This document shows positions 12,801-27,348 of a stretch of DNA of 64,000 nt, piece after piece. Numbering within the stretch: the stretch's first letter is position 1; each line of letters starts with the position of its first letter. The DNA comes from Macrostomum hystrix (taxonomy: Eukaryota; Platyhelminthes; Macrostomidae). The stretch lies in assembly GCA_950097015.1 (NCBI GenBank), contig CATNEN010000003.1, forward strand, positions 7,734,501-7,798,500, written 5' to 3'. A program made the position numbers and the translations under genes. A model generated the notes under the pieces. It saw only the letters and a list, made by a program, of their open reading frames with translations. It searched no databases and had not been told where the DNA came from.

Positions 12801-15800
12801 TCAAATATACAAGATTCATCTTCAAATATCCTAGAGATCCATCTATAAATATTCTAGAGATCCGTCTTCAAATATCCTAGAGATCCGTCTTCAAATATCC
12901 TAGAGATCCGTCTTCAAATATCCTAGAGATCCCTCTTCAAATATCCTAGAGATTCATCTTCAAATATCCTAGAGATCCGTCTTCAAATATCCTAGAGATC
13001 CGTCCTCAAATATCCTAGAGATTCATCTTCAAATATCCTAGAGATCCGTCTTCAAATATCCTAGAGATCCGTCCTCAAATATCCTAGAGATCCATCTTCA
13101 AATATCCTAGAGATCCGTCCTCAAATATCCTAGAGATCCGTCTTCAAATATCCTAGAGATCCATCTTCAAATATCCTAGAGATCCGTCTTCAAATATCCT
13201 AGAGATCCATCTTCAAATATCCTAGAGAACCGTCCTCAAATATCCTAGAGATCCGTCTTCAAATATCCTAGAGATCCGTCCTCAAATATCCTAGAGATCC
13301 ATCTTCAAATATCCTAGAGATCCGTCGTTAAATATCCTAGAGATCCCTCTTCAAATATCCTAGAGATCCGTCGTTAAATATCCTAGAGATCCGTCTTCAA
13401 ATATCCTAGAGATCCGTCGTTAAATATCCTAGAGATCCCTCTTCAAATATCCTAGAGATTCATCTTCAAATATCCTTGAGATCCGTCGTTAAATATCCTA
13501 GAGATCCGTCCTTAAATATCCTAGAGATCCGTCTTCAAATATCCTAGAGATCCGTCTTCAAATATCCTAGAGACCCGTCCTCAAATATCCTAGAGATCCA
13601 TCTTCAAATATCCTAGAGATCCATCTTCAAATATCCTAGAGATCCGTCTTCAAATATCCTAGAGATCCATCTTCAAATATCCTAGAGATCCGTCTTCAAA
13701 TATCCTAGAGATCCGTCGTTAATTATCCTAGAGATCCCTCTTCAAATATCCTAGAGATCCGTCGTTAAATATCCTAGAGATCCGTCGTTAAATATCCTAG
13801 AGATCCGTCGTTAAATATCCTGGAGATCCGTCCTTAGAAATCCTAGAGATCCGTCTTCAAATATCCTAGAGATTCATCTTCAAATATCCTAGAGACCCGT
13901 CCTCAAATATCCTCGAGATTCATCTTCAAATATCCTAGAGATCCGTCTTCAAATATCCTAGAGATCCGTATTCAAATATCCTAGAGATCCGTCCTCAAAT
14001 ATCCTAGAGATCCATCTTCAAATATCCTAAAGATCCGTCTTCAAATATCCTACAGATCCCTCTTCAAATATCCTAGAGATCCGTCGTTAAATATCCTAGA
14101 GATCCGTCTTCAAATATCCTAGAGATCCATCTTCAAATATCCTAGAGATCCGTCGTTAAATATCCTAGAGATCCATCTTCAAATATCCTAGAGATCCATC
14201 TTCAAATATCCTAGAGATCCATCTTCAAATATCCTAGAGATCCGTCGTTAAATATCCTAGAGATCCATCTTCAAATATCCTAGAGATCCATCTTCAAATA
14301 TCCTAGAGATCCATCTTCAAATATCCTAGAGATCCGTCCTCAAATATCCTAGAGATCCGTCTTCAAATATCCTAGAGATCCGTCTTCAAATATCCTAGAG
14401 ATCCGTCTTCAAATATCCTAGAGATCCGTCTTCAAATATCCTAGAGATCCATCTTCAAATATCCTAGAGATCCGTCTTCAAATATCCTAGAGATCCGTCT
14501 TCAAATATCCTAGAGATCCGTCTTCAAATATCCTAGAGATCCATCTTCAAATATCCTAGAGATCCGTCCTCAAATATCCTAGAGATCCGTCTTCAAATAT
14601 CCTAGAGATCCGTCTTCAAATATCCTAGAGATCCGTCTTCAAATATCCTAGAGATCCGTCTTCAAATATCCTAGAGATCCGTCTTCAAATATCCTAGAGA
14701 TCCATCTTCAAATATCCTAGAGATCCGTCGTTAAATATCCTAGAGATCCGTCGTTAAATATCCTAGAGATCCGTCGTTAAATATCCTAGAGATCCGTCTT
14801 CAAATATCCTAGAGATCCGTCGTTAAATATCCTAGTGATCCGTCGTTAAATATCCTAGAGATCCGTCTTCAAATATCCTAGAGATCCGTCTTCAAATATC
14901 CTAGAGATCCATCTTCAAATATCCTAGAGATCCGTCTTCAAATATCCTAGAGATCCGTCCTCAAATATCCTAGAGATCCGTCCTCAAATATCCTAGAGAT
15001 CCGTCCTCAAATATCCTAGAGATCCGTCCTCAAATATCCTAGAGATCCGTCTTCAAATATCCTAGAGATCCGTCTTCAAATATCCTAGAGATCCGTCTTC
15101 AAATATCCTAGAGATCCGTCTTCAAATATCCTAGAGATCCGTCCTCAAATATCCTAGAGATCCGTCCTCAAATATCCTAGAGATCCGTCCTCAAATATCC
15201 TAGAGATCCGTCTTCAAATATCCTAGAGATCCGTCTTCAAATATCCTAGAGATCCGTCTTCAAATATCCTAGAGATCCGTCTTCAAATATCCTAGAGATC
15301 CATCTTCAAATATCCTAGAGATCCGTCGTTAAATATCCTAGAGATCCGTCTTCAAATATCCTAGAGATCCATCTTCAAATATCCTAGAGATCCGTCGTTA
15401 AATATCCTTGAGATCCCTCTTCAAATATCCTAGAGATCCGTCGTTAAATATCCTAGAGATCCGTCTTCAAATATCCTAGAGATCCGTCTTCAAATATCCT
15501 AGAGATCCGTCTTCAAATATCCTAGAGATCCGTCTTCAAATATCCTAGAGATCCGTCTTCAAATATCCTAGAGATCCGTCTTCAAATATCCTAGAGATCC
15601 GACTTCAAATATCCTAGAGATCCATCTTCAAATATCCTAGAGATCCGTCGTTAAATATCCTAGAGATCCCTCTTCAAATATCCTAGAGATCCGTCGTTAA
15701 ATATCCTAGAGATCCGTCTTCAAATATCCTAGAGATCCGTCGTTAAATATCCTAGAGATCCCTCTTCAAATATCCTAGAGATTCATCTTCAAATATCCTA

Positions 15801-16560
15801 GAGATCCGTCGTTAAATATCCTAGAGATCCGTCCTTAAATATCCTAGAGATCCGTCTTCAAATATCCTAGAGATCCGTCTTCAAATATCCTAGAGACCCG
15901 TCCTCAAATATCCTAGAGATCCATCTTCAAATATCCTAGAGATCCATCTTCAAATATCCTAGAGATCCGTCTTCAAATATCCTAGAGATCCATCTTCAAA
16001 TATCCTAGAGATCCGTCTTCAAATATCCTAGAGATCCGTCGTTAATTATCCTAGAGATCCCTCTTCAAATATCCTAGAGATCCGTCGTTAAATATCCTAG
16101 AGATCCGTCGTTAAATATCCTAGAGATCCGTCGTTAAATATCCTAGAGATCCGTCCTTAAAAATCCTAGAGATCCGTCTTCAAATATCCTAGAGATTCAT
16201 CTTCAAATATCCTAGAGACCCGTCCTCAAATATCCTCGAGATTCATCTTCAAATATCCTAGAGATCCGTCTTCAAATATCCTAGAGATCCGTATTCAAAT
16301 ATCCTAGAGATCCATCTTCAAATATCCTAGAGATCCGTCCTCAAATATCCAAGATTCATCTTCAAATATCCTAGAGATCCATCTATAAATATTCTAGAGA
16401 TCCGTCTTCAAATATCCTAGAGATCCGTCTTCAAATATCCTAGAGATCCGTCTTCAAATATCCTAGAGATCCCTCTTCAAATATCCTAGAGATTCATCTT
16501 CAAATATCCTAGAGATCCGTCTTCAAATATCCTAGAGATCCGTCCTCAAATATCCTAGAG
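9841..16560. repeat. 3,540-bp higher-order tandem duplication inside the satellite
   Basis: Bases 9841-13020 reappear at 13381-16560, offset by exactly 3,540 bp (154 units less 2 bp), with only a handful of substitutions (for example tagag to tggag near 13822, and tagag to tacag near 14052). Rare variants such as gatccgacttc (12061 and 15601) and tccttagaaa (10291 and 13831) are shared. This marks a recent segmental duplication or unequal exchange within the array. Confidence 0.9.
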
Positions 16561-19500
16561 ATCCGTCTTCAAATATCCTAGAGATCCGTCTTCAAATATC
16601 CTAGAGATCCCTCTTCAAATATCCTAGAGATTCATCTTCAAATATCCTAGAGATCCGTCTTCAAATATCCTAGAGATCCGTCCTCAAATATCCTAGAGAT
16701 TCATCTTCAAATATCCTAGAGATCCGTCTTCAAATATCCTAGAGATCCGTCCTCAAATATCCTAGAGATCCATCTTCAAATATCCTAGAGATCCGTCCTC
16801 AAATATCCTAGAGATCCGTCTTCAAATATCCTAGAGATCCATCTTCAAATATCCTAGAGATCCGTCTTCAAATATCCTAGAGATCCATCTTCAAATATCC
16901 TAGAGAACCGTCCTCAAATATCCTAGAGATCCGTCTTCAAATATCCTAGAGATCCGTCCTCAAATATCCTAGAGATCCATCTTCAAATATCCTAGAGATC
17001 CGTCCTCAAATATCCTAGAGATCCGTCTTCAAATATCCTAGAGATCCGTCTTCAAATATCCTAGAGATCCGTCTTCAAATATCCTAGAGATCCGTCTTCA
17101 AATATCCTAGAGATCCGTCTTCAAATATCCTAGAGATCCGTCTTCAAATATCCTAGAGATCCGACTTCAAATATCCTAGAGATCCATCTTCAAATATCCT
17201 AGAGATCCGTCGTTAAATATCCTAGAGATCCCTCTTCAAATATCCTAGAGATCCGTCGTTAAATATCCTAGAGATCCGTCTTCAAATATCCTAGAGATCC
17301 GTCGTTAAATATCCTAGAGATCCCTCTTCAAATATCCTAGAGATTCATCTTCAAATATCCTAGAGATCCGTCGTTAAATATCCTAGAGATCCGTCCTTAA
17401 ATATCCTAGAGATCCGTCTTCAAATATCCTAGAGATCCGTCTTCAAATATCCTAGAGACCCGTCCTCAAATATCCTAGAGATCCATCTTCAAATATCCTA
17501 GAGATCCATCTTCAAATATCCTAGAGATCCGTCTTCAAATATCCTAGAGATCCATCTTCAAATATCCTAGAGATCCGTCTTCAAATATCCTAGAGATCCG
17601 TCGTTAATTATCCTAGAGATCCCTCTTCAAATATCCTAGAGATCCGTCGTTAAATATCCTAGAGATCCGTCGTTAAATATCCTAGAGATCCGTCGTTAAA
17701 TATCCTAGAGATCCGTCCTTAAAAATCCTAGAGATCCGTCTTCAAATATCCTAGAGATTCATCTTCAAATATCCTAGAGACCCGTCCTCAAATATCCTCG
17801 AGATTCATCTTCAAATATCCTAGAGATCCGTCTTCAAATATCCTAGAGATCCGTATTCAAATATCCTAGAGATCCATCTTCAAATATCCTAGAGATCCGT
17901 CCTCAAATATCCAAGATTCATCTTCAAATATCCTAGAGATCCATCTATAAATATTCTAGAGATCCGTCTTCAAATATCCTAGAGATCCGTCTTCAAATAT
18001 CCTAGAGATCCGTCTTCAAATATCCTAGAGATCCCTCTTCAAATATCCTAAAGATTCATCTTCAAATATCCTAGAGATCCGTCTTCAAATATCCTAGAGA
18101 TCCGTCCTCAAATATCCTAGAGATTCATCTTCAAATATCCTAGAGATCCGTCTTCAAATATCCTAGAGATCCGTCCTCAAATATCCTAGAGATCCATCTT
18201 CAAATATCCTAGAGATCCGTCCTCAAATATCCTAGAGATCCGTCTTCAAATATCCTAGAGATCCATCTTCAAATATCCTAGAGATCCGTCTTCAAATATC
18301 CTAGAGATCCATCTTCAAATATCCTAGAGAACCGTCCTCAAATATCCTAGAGATCCGTCTTCAAATATCCTAGAGATCCGTCCTCAAATATCCTAGAGAT
18401 CCATCTTCAAATATCCTAGAGATCCGTCCTCAAATATCCTAGAGATCCATCTTCAAATATCCTAGAGATCCGTCTTCAAATATCCTAGAGATCCATCTTC
18501 AAATATCCTAGAGATCCGTCCTCAAATATCCTAGAGATCCATCTACAAATATCCTAGAGATCCATCTTCAAATATCCTAGAGATCCATCTTCAAATATCC
18601 TAGAGATCCGTCTTCAAATATCCTAGAGATCCGTCTTCAAATATCCTAGAGATTCATCATCAAATATCCTAGAGATCCGTCCTCAAATATCCTAGAGATC
18701 CGTCTTCAAATATCCTAGAGATCCGTCTTCAAATATCCTAGAGATCCGTCTTCAAATATCCTAGAGATCCGTCTTCAAATATCCTAGAGATCCGTCTTCA
18801 AATATCCTAGAGATCCGTCTTCAAATATCCTAGAGATCCGTCTTCAAATATCCTAGAGATCCGTCTTCAAATATCCTAGAGATCCGTCTTCAAATATCCT
18901 AGAGATCCGTCTTCAAATATCCTAGAGATCCGTCTTCAAATATCCTAGAGATCTGTCTTCAAATATCCTAGAGATCCATCTTCAAATATCCTAGAGATCC
19001 GTCTTCAAATATCCTAGAGATCCATCTTCAAATATCCTAGAGATCCGTCGTTAAATATCCTAGAGATCCCTCTTCAAATATCCTAGAGATCCGTCGTTAA
19101 ATATCCTAGAGATCCGTCTTCAAATATCCTAGAGATCCGTCTTCAAATATCCTAGAGATCCGTCGTTAAATATCCTAGAGATCCGTCTTCAAATATCCTA
19201 GAGATCCATCTTCAAATATCCTAGAGATCCGTCGTTAAATATCCTAGAGATCCGTCCTCAAATATCCTAGAGATCCGTCTTCAAATATCCTAGAGATCCG
19301 TCTTCAAATATCCTAGAGATCCATCTTCAAATATCCTAGAGATCCGTACTCAAATATCCTAGAGATCCGTCTTCAAATATCCTAGAGATCCGTCTTCAAA
19401 TATCCTAGAGATCCATCTTCAAATATCCTAGAGATTCATCTTCAAATATCCTAGAGATCCGTCCTCAAATATCCTAGAGATCCGTCCTCAAATATCCTAG

Positions 19501-21049
19501 AGATCCGTCCTCAAATATCCTAGAGATCCGTCTTCAAATATCCTAGAGATCCGTCCTCAAATATCCTAGAGATCCGTCGTTAAATATCCTAGAGATCCGT
19601 CTTCAAATATCCTAGAGATCCGTCGTTAAATATCCTAGTGATCCGTCGTTAAATATCCTAGAGATCCGTCTTCAAATATCCTAGAGATCCGTCTTCAAAT
19701 ATCCTAGAGATCCATCTTCAAATATCCTAGAGATCCGTCTTCAAATATCCTAGAGATCCGTCCTCAAATATCCTAGAGATCCATCTTCAAATATCCTAGA
19801 GATCCATCTTCAAATATCCTAGAGATCCGTCGTTAAATATCCTAGAGATCCATCTTCAAATATCCTAGAGATCCATCTTCAAATATCCTAGAGATCCATC
19901 TTCAAATATCCTAGAGATCCGTCCTCAAATATCCTAGAGATCCGTCTTCAAATATCCTAGAGATCCGTCTTCAAATATCCTAGAGATCCGTCTTCAAATA
20001 TCCTAGAGATCCGTCTTCAAATATCCTAGAGATCCATCTTCAAATATCCTAGAGATCCGTCTTCAAATATCCTAGAGATCCGTCTTCAAATATCCTAGAG
20101 ATCCGTCTTCAAATATCCTAGAGATCCATCTTCAAATATCCTAGAGATCCGTCCTCAAATATCCTAGAGATCCGTCTTCAAATATCCTAGAGATCCGTCT
20201 TCAAATATCCTAGAGATCCGTCTTCAAATATCCTACAGATCCATCTTCAAATATCCTAGAGATCCGTCCTCAAATATCCTAGAGATCCGTCGTTAAATAT
20301 CCTAGAGATCCGTCGTTAAATATCCTAGAGATCCGTCTTCAAATATCCTAGAGATCCGTCGTTAAATATCCTAGTGATCCGTCGTTAAATATCCTAGAGA
20401 TCCGTCTTCAAATATCCTAGAGATCCGTCTTCAAATATCCTAGAGATCCATCTTCAAATATCCTAGAGATCCGTCGTTAAATATCCTAGAGATCCCTCTT
20501 CAAATATCCTAGAGATCCGTCGTTAAATATCCTAGAGATCCATCTTCAAATATCCTAGAGATCCGTCCTCAAATATCCTAGAGATCCGTCTTCAAATATC
20601 CTAGAGATCCGTCTTCAAATATCCTAGAGATCCGTCTTCAAATATCCTAGAGATCCGTCGTTAAATATCCTAGAGATCCGTCTTCAAATATCCTAGAGAT
20701 CCATCTTCAAATATCCTAGAGATCCGTCGTTAAATATCCTAGAGATCCGTCTTCAAATATCCTAGAGATCCGTCTTCAAATATCCTAGAGATCCCTCTTC
20801 AAATATCCTAGAGATCCGTCGTTAAATATCCTAGAGATCCCTCTTCAAATATCCTAGAGATCCGTCGTTAAATATCCTAGAGATCCGTCCTTAAATATCC
20901 TAGAGATCCGTCTTCAAATATCCTAGAGATTCATCTTCAAATATCCTAGAGACCCGTCCTCAAATATCCTCGAGATTCATCTTCAAATATCCTAGAGATC
21001 CGTATTCAAATATCCTAGAGATCCATCTTCAAATATCCTAGAGATCCGT

Positions 21050-24000
21050 CCTCAAATATCCAAGATTCATCTTCAAATATCCTAGAGATCCATCTATAAA
21101 TATTCTAGAGATCCGTCTTCAAATATCCTAGAGATCCGTCTTCAAATATCCTAGAGATCCGTCTTCAAATATCCTAGAGATCCGTCCTCAAATATCCTAG
21201 AGATTCATCTTCAAATATCCTAGAGATCCGTCTTCAAATATCCTAGAGATCCGTCCTCAAATATCCTAGAGATTCATCTTCAAATATCCTAGAGATCCGT
21301 CTTCAAATATCCTAGAGATCCGTCCTCAAATATCCTAGAGATCCATCTTCAAATATCCTAGAGATCCGTCCTCAAATATCCTAGAGATCCGTCTTCACAT
21401 ATCCTAGAGATCCATCTTCAAATATCCTAGAGATCCATCTTCAAATATCCTAGAGATCCGTCTTCAAATATCCTAGAGATCCGTCCTCAAATATCCTAGA
21501 GATCCGTCTTCAAATATCCTAGAGATCCATCTTCAAATATCCTAGAGATCCGTCTTCAAATATCCTAGAGATCCCTCTTCAAATATCCTAGAGATCCATC
21601 TTCAAATATCCTAGAGATCCGTCTTCAAATATCCTAGAGATCCGTCCTCAAATATCCTAGAGATCCGTCCTCAAATATCCTAGAGATCCGTCTTCAAATA
21701 TCCTAGAGATCCATCTTTAAATATCCTAGAGATCCGTCTTCAAATATCCTAGAGATCCATCTTCAAATATCCTAGAGATTCATCTTCAAATATCCTAGAG
21801 ATCCGTCTTCAAATATCCTAGAGATCCGTCCTCAAATATCCTAGAGATCCGTCCTCAAATATCCTAGAGATCCGTCTTCAAATATCCTAGAGATCCATCT
21901 TCAAATATCCTAGAGATCCGTCCTCAAATATCCTAGAGATCCGTCTTCAAATATCCTAGAGATCCGTCTTTAAATATCCTAGAGATCCATCTTCAAATAT
22001 CCTAGAGATCCATCTTCAAATATCCTAGAGATCCGTCTTCAAATATCCTAGAGATCCGTCTTCAAATATCCTAGAGATCCATCTTCAAATATCCTAGAGA
22101 TCCGTCGTTAAATATCCTAGAGATCCGTCGTTAAATATCCTAGAGTTCCGTCGTTAAATATCCTAGAGATCCGTCTTCAAATATCCTAGAGATCCGTCGT
22201 TAAATATCCTAGAGATCCGTCGTTAAATATCCTAGAGATCCGTCTTCAAATATCCTAGAGATCCGTCTTCAAATATCCTAGAGATCCATCTTCAAATATC
22301 TTAGAGATCCGTCGTTAAATATCCTAGAGATCCCTCTTCAAATATCCTAGAGATCCGTCGTTAAATATCCTAGAGATCCATCTTCAAATATCCTAGAGAT
22401 CCGTCCTCAAATATCCTAGAGATCCGTCTTCAAATATCCTAGAGATCCGTCTTCAAATATCCTAGAGATCCGTCTTCAAATATCCTAGAGATCCGTCTTC
22501 AAATATCCTAGAGATCCGTCTTCAAATTTCCTAGAGATCCATCTTCAAATATCCTAGAGATCCGTCGTTAAATATCCTAGAGATCCGTCTTCAAATATCC
22601 TAGAGATCCGTCTTCAAATATCCTAGAGATCCATCTTCAAATATCCTAGAGATCCGTCGTTAAATATCCTAGAGATCCCTCTTCAAATATCCTAGAGATC
22701 CGTCGTTAAATATCCTAGAGATCCCTCTTCAAATATCCTAGAGATCCGTCGTTAAATATCCTAGAGATCCGTCCTTAAATATCCTAGAGATCCGTCTTCA
22801 AATATCCTAGAGATTCATCTTCAAATATCCTAGAGACCCGTCCTCAAATATCCTCGAGATTCATCTTCAAATATCCTAGAGATCCGTCTTCAAATATCCT
22901 AGAGATCCATCTTCAAATATCCTAGAGATCCGTCCTCAAATATCCAAGATTCATCTTCAAATATCCTAGAGATCCATCTATAAATATTCTAGAGATCCGT
23001 CTTCAAATATCCTAGAGATCCGTCTTCAAATATCCTAGAGATCCGTCCTCAAATATCCTAGAGATCCGTCCTCAAATATCCTAGAGATTCATCTTCAAAT
23101 ATCCTAGAGATCCGTCTTCAAATATCCTAGAGATCCGTCCTCAAATATCCTAGAGATTCATCTTCAAATATCCTAGAGATCCGTCTTCAAATATCCTAGA
23201 GATCCGTCCTCAAATATCCTAGAGATCCATCTTCAAATATCCTAGAGATCCGTCCTCAAATATCCTAGAGATCCGTCTTCACAAATCCTAGAGATCCATC
23301 TTCAAATATCCTAGAGATCCATCTTCAAATATCCTAGAGATCCGTCTTCAAATATCCTAGAGATCCGTCCTCAAATATCCTAGAGATCCGTCTTCAAATA
23401 TCCTAGAGATCCGTCCTCAAATATCCTAGAGATCCGTCTTCAAATATCCTAGAGATCCATCTTCAAATATCCTAGAGATCCGTCTTCAAATATCCTAGAG
23501 ATCCCTCTTCAAATATCCTAGAGATCCATCTTCAAATATCCTAGAGATCCGTCTTCAAATATCCTAGAGATCCGTCCTCAAATATCCTAGAGATCCGTCC
23601 TCAAATATCCTAGAGATCCGTCTTCAAATATCCTAGAGATCCATCTTTAAATATCCTAGAGATCCGTCTTCAAATATCCTAGAGATCCATCTTCAAATAT
23701 CCTAGAGATTCATCTTCAAATATCCTAGAGATCCGTCTTCAAATATCCTAGAGATCCGTCCTCAAATATCCTAGAGATCCGTCCTCAAATATCCTAGAGA
23801 TCCGTCTTCAAATATCCTAGAGATCCATCTTCAAATATCCTAGAGATCCGTCCTCAAATATCCTAGAGATCCGTCTTCAAATATCCTAGAGATCCGTCTT
23901 CAAATATCCTAGAGATCCATCTTCAAATATCCTAGAGATCCATCTTCAAATATCCTAGAGATCCGTCTTCAAATATCCTAGAGATCCGTCTTCAAATATC

Positions 24001-24960
24001 CTAGAGATCCATCTTCAAATATCCTAGAGATCCGTCGTTAAATATCCTAGAGATCCGTCGTTAAATATCCTAGAGTTCCGTCGTTAAATATCCTAGAGAT
24101 CCGTCTTCAAATATCCTAGAGATCCGTCGTTAAATATCCTAGAGATCCGTCGTTAAATATCCTAGAGATCCGTCTTCAAATATCCTAGAGATCCGTCTTC
24201 AAATATCCTAGAGATCCATCTTCAAATATCTTAGAGATCCGTCGTTAAATATCCTAGAGATCCCTCTTCAAATATCCTAGAGATCCGTCGTTAAATATCC
24301 TAGAGATCCATCTTCAAATATCCTAGAGATCCGTCCTCAAATATCCTAGAGATCCGTCTTCAAATATCCTAGAGATCCGTCTTCAAATATCCTAGAGATC
24401 CGTCTTCAAATATCCTAGAGATCCGTCTTCAAATATCCTAGAGATCCGTCTTCAAATTTCCTAGAGATCCATCTTCAAATATCCTAGAGATCCGTCGTTA
24501 AATATCCTAGAGATCCGTCTTCAAATATCCTAGAGATCCGTCTTCAAATATCCTAGAGATCCATCTTCAAATATCCTAGAGATCCGTCGTTAAATATCCT
24601 AGAGATCCCTCTTCAAATATCCTAGAGATCCGTCGTTAAATATCCTAGAGATCCCTCTTCAAATATCCTAGAGATCCGTCGTTAAATATCCTAGAGATCC
24701 GTCCTTAAATATCCTAGAGATCCGTCTTCAAATATCCTAGAGATTCATCTTCAAATATCCTAGAGACCCGTCCTCAAATATCCTCGAGATTCATCTTCAA
24801 ATATCCTAGAGATCCGTCTTCAAATATCCTAGAGATCCATCTTCAAATATCCTAGAGATCCGTCCTCAAATATCCAAGATTCATCTTCAAATATCCTAGA
24901 GATCCATCTATAAATATTCTAGAGATCCGTCTTCAAATATCCTAGAGATCCGTCTTCAAA
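21050..24960. repeat. 1,930-bp higher-order duplication inside the satellite
   Basis: The block around 21.7-23.0 kb is repeated 1,930 bp later (84 units less 2 bp). Private variants such as tagagttccg (22141 and 24071), caaatttcctag and atcttagagatcc recur at the same spacing. This is a second amplification event, separate from the 3,540-bp one. Confidence 0.87.
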
Positions 24961-27348
24961 TATCCTAGAGATCCGTCCTCAAATATCCTAGAGATCCGTC
25001 GTTAAATATCCTAGAGATCCATCTTCAAATATCCTAGAGATCCGTCTTCAAATATCCTAGAGATCCGTCCTCAAATATCCTAGAGATCCGTCTTCAAATA
25101 TCCTAGAGATCCATCTTCAAATATCCTAGAGATCCGTCTTCAAATATCCTAGAGATCCCTCTTCAAATATCCTAGAGATCCATCTTCAAATATCCTAGAG
25201 ATCCGTCTTCAAATATCCTAGAGATCCGTCCTCAAATATCCTAGAGATCCGTCCTCAAATATCCTAGAGATCCGTCTTCAAATATCCTAGAGATCCATCT
25301 TTAAATATCCTAGAGATCCGTCTTCAAATATCCTAGAGATCCATCTTCAAATATCCTAGAGATTCATCTTCAAATATCCTAGAGATCCGTCTTCAAATAT
25401 CCTAGAGATCCGTCCTCAAATATCCTAGAGATCCGTCCTCAAATATCCTAGAGATCCGTCTTCAAATATCCTAGAGATCCATCTTCAAATATCCTAGAGA
25501 TCCGTCCTCAAATATCCTAGAGATCCGTCTTCAAATATCCTAGAGATCCGTCTTCAAATATCCTAGAGATCCATCTTCAAATATCCTAGAGATCCATCTT
25601 CAAATATCCTAGAGATCCGTCTTCAAATATCCTAGAGATCCGTCCTCAAATATCCTAGAGATCCGTCTTCAAATATCCTAGAGATCCATCTTCAAATATC
25701 CTAGAGATCCGTCTTCAAATATCCTAGAGATCCATCTTCAAATATCCTAGAGATCCGTCTTCAAATATCCTAGAGATCCATCTTCAAATATCCTAGAGAT
25801 TCATCTTCAAATATCCTAGAGATCCCTCTTCAAATATCCTAGAGATCCGTCGTTAAATATCCTAGAGATCCGTCCTTAAATATCCTAGAGATCCGTCTTC
25901 AAATATCCTAGAGATTCATCTTCAAATATCCTAGAGACCCGTCCTCAAATATCCTCGAGATTCATCTTCAAATATCCTAGAGATCCGTCTTCAAATATCC
26001 TAGAGATCCGTCTTCAAATATCCTAGAGATCCGTCTTCAAATATCCTAGAGATCCGTCGTTAAATATCCTAGAGATCCATTTTCAAATATCCTAGAGATC
26101 CGTCGTTAAATATCCTAGAGATCCCTCTTCAAATATCCTAGAGATCCCTCTTCAAATATCCTAGAGATCCGTCGTTAAATATCCTAGAGATCCGTCCTTA
26201 AATATCCTAGAGATCCGTCTTCAAATATCCTAGAGATCCGTCTTCAAATATCCTAGAGATCCGTCTTCAAATATCCTAGAGATCCGTCTTCAAATATCCT
26301 AGAGATCCGTCGTTAAATATCCTAGAGATCCGTCTTCAAATATCCTAGAGATCCATCTTCAAATATCCTAGAGATCCGTCGTTAAATATCCTAGAGATCC
26401 CTCTTCAAATATCCTAGAGATCCCTCTTCAAATATCCTAGAGATCCGTCGTTAAATATCCTAGAGATCCGTCCTTAAATATCCTAGAGATCCGTCTTCAA
26501 ATATCCTAGAGATCCGTCTTCAAATATCCTAGAGATCCGTCTTCAAATATCCTAGAGATCCGTCGTTAAATATCCTAGAGATCCGTCTTCAAATATCCTA
26601 GAGATCCATCTTCAAATATCCTAGAGATCCGTCGTTAAATATCCTAGAGATCCCTCTTCAAATATCCTAGAGATCCCTCTTCAAATATCCTAGAGATCCG
26701 TCGTTAAATATCCTAGAGATCCGTCCTTAAATATCCTAGAGATCCGTCTTCAAATATCCTAGAGATCCGTCTTCAAATATCCTAGAGATCCGTCTTCAAA
26801 TATCCTAGAGATCCGTCGTTAAATATCCTAGAGATCCGTCTTCAAATATCCTAGAGATCCGTCTTCAAATATCCTAGAGATCCGTCTTCAAATATCCTAG
26901 AGATCCGTCTTCAAATATCCTAGAGATCCGTCGTTAAATATCCTAGAGATCCGTCTTCAAATATCCTAGAGATCCATCTTCAAATATCCTAGAGATCCGT
27001 CGTTAAATATCCTAGAGATCCCTCTTCAAATATCCTAGAGATCCCTCTTCAAATATCCTAGAGATCCGTCGTTAAATATCCTAGAGATCCGTCCTTAAAT
27101 ATCCTAGAGATCCGTCTTCAAATATCCTAGAGATCCGTCTTCAAATATCCTAGAGATCCGTCTTCAAATATCCTAGAGATCCGTCCTCAAATATCCTAGA
27201 GATCCCTCTTCAAATATCCTAGAGATCCGTCCTTAAATATCCTAGAGATCCGTCTTCAAATATCCTAGAGATCCGTCTTCAAATATCCTAGAGATCCGTC
27301 TTCAAATATCCTAGAGATCCGTCGTTAAATATCCTAGAGATCCGTCTT

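Larger units (their letters stand above)
4421..27348. repeat. giant 23-bp satellite array (about 997 units)
   Basis: 22.9 kb of uninterrupted head-to-tail 23-bp units with core atatcctagagatccgtc. Differences fall at a few positions: cgtctt, catctt, cgtcct, cgtcgt-ta, cctctt, tcatctt and cccgtcct. One variant unit, 21 bp long (a 2-bp loss giving atccaagattc), is followed one unit later by a marker, atctataaatattct. The marker occurs at 6426, 12841, 16381, 17943, 21092, 22976 and 24906. All six distances equal a multiple of 23 minus 2, so the marker pair tags higher-order blocks of 279, 154, 68, 137, 82 and 84 units. The unit contains TAG on both strands and its length is not a multiple of three, so all six frames are closed. 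The middle of the unit is a near-palindrome around CTAG. Confidence 0.98.

Noticed and set aside
4421-27348. CRISPR-like array
   Set aside because: Units follow each other directly without spacers, the genome is eukaryotic and no cas genes are present.
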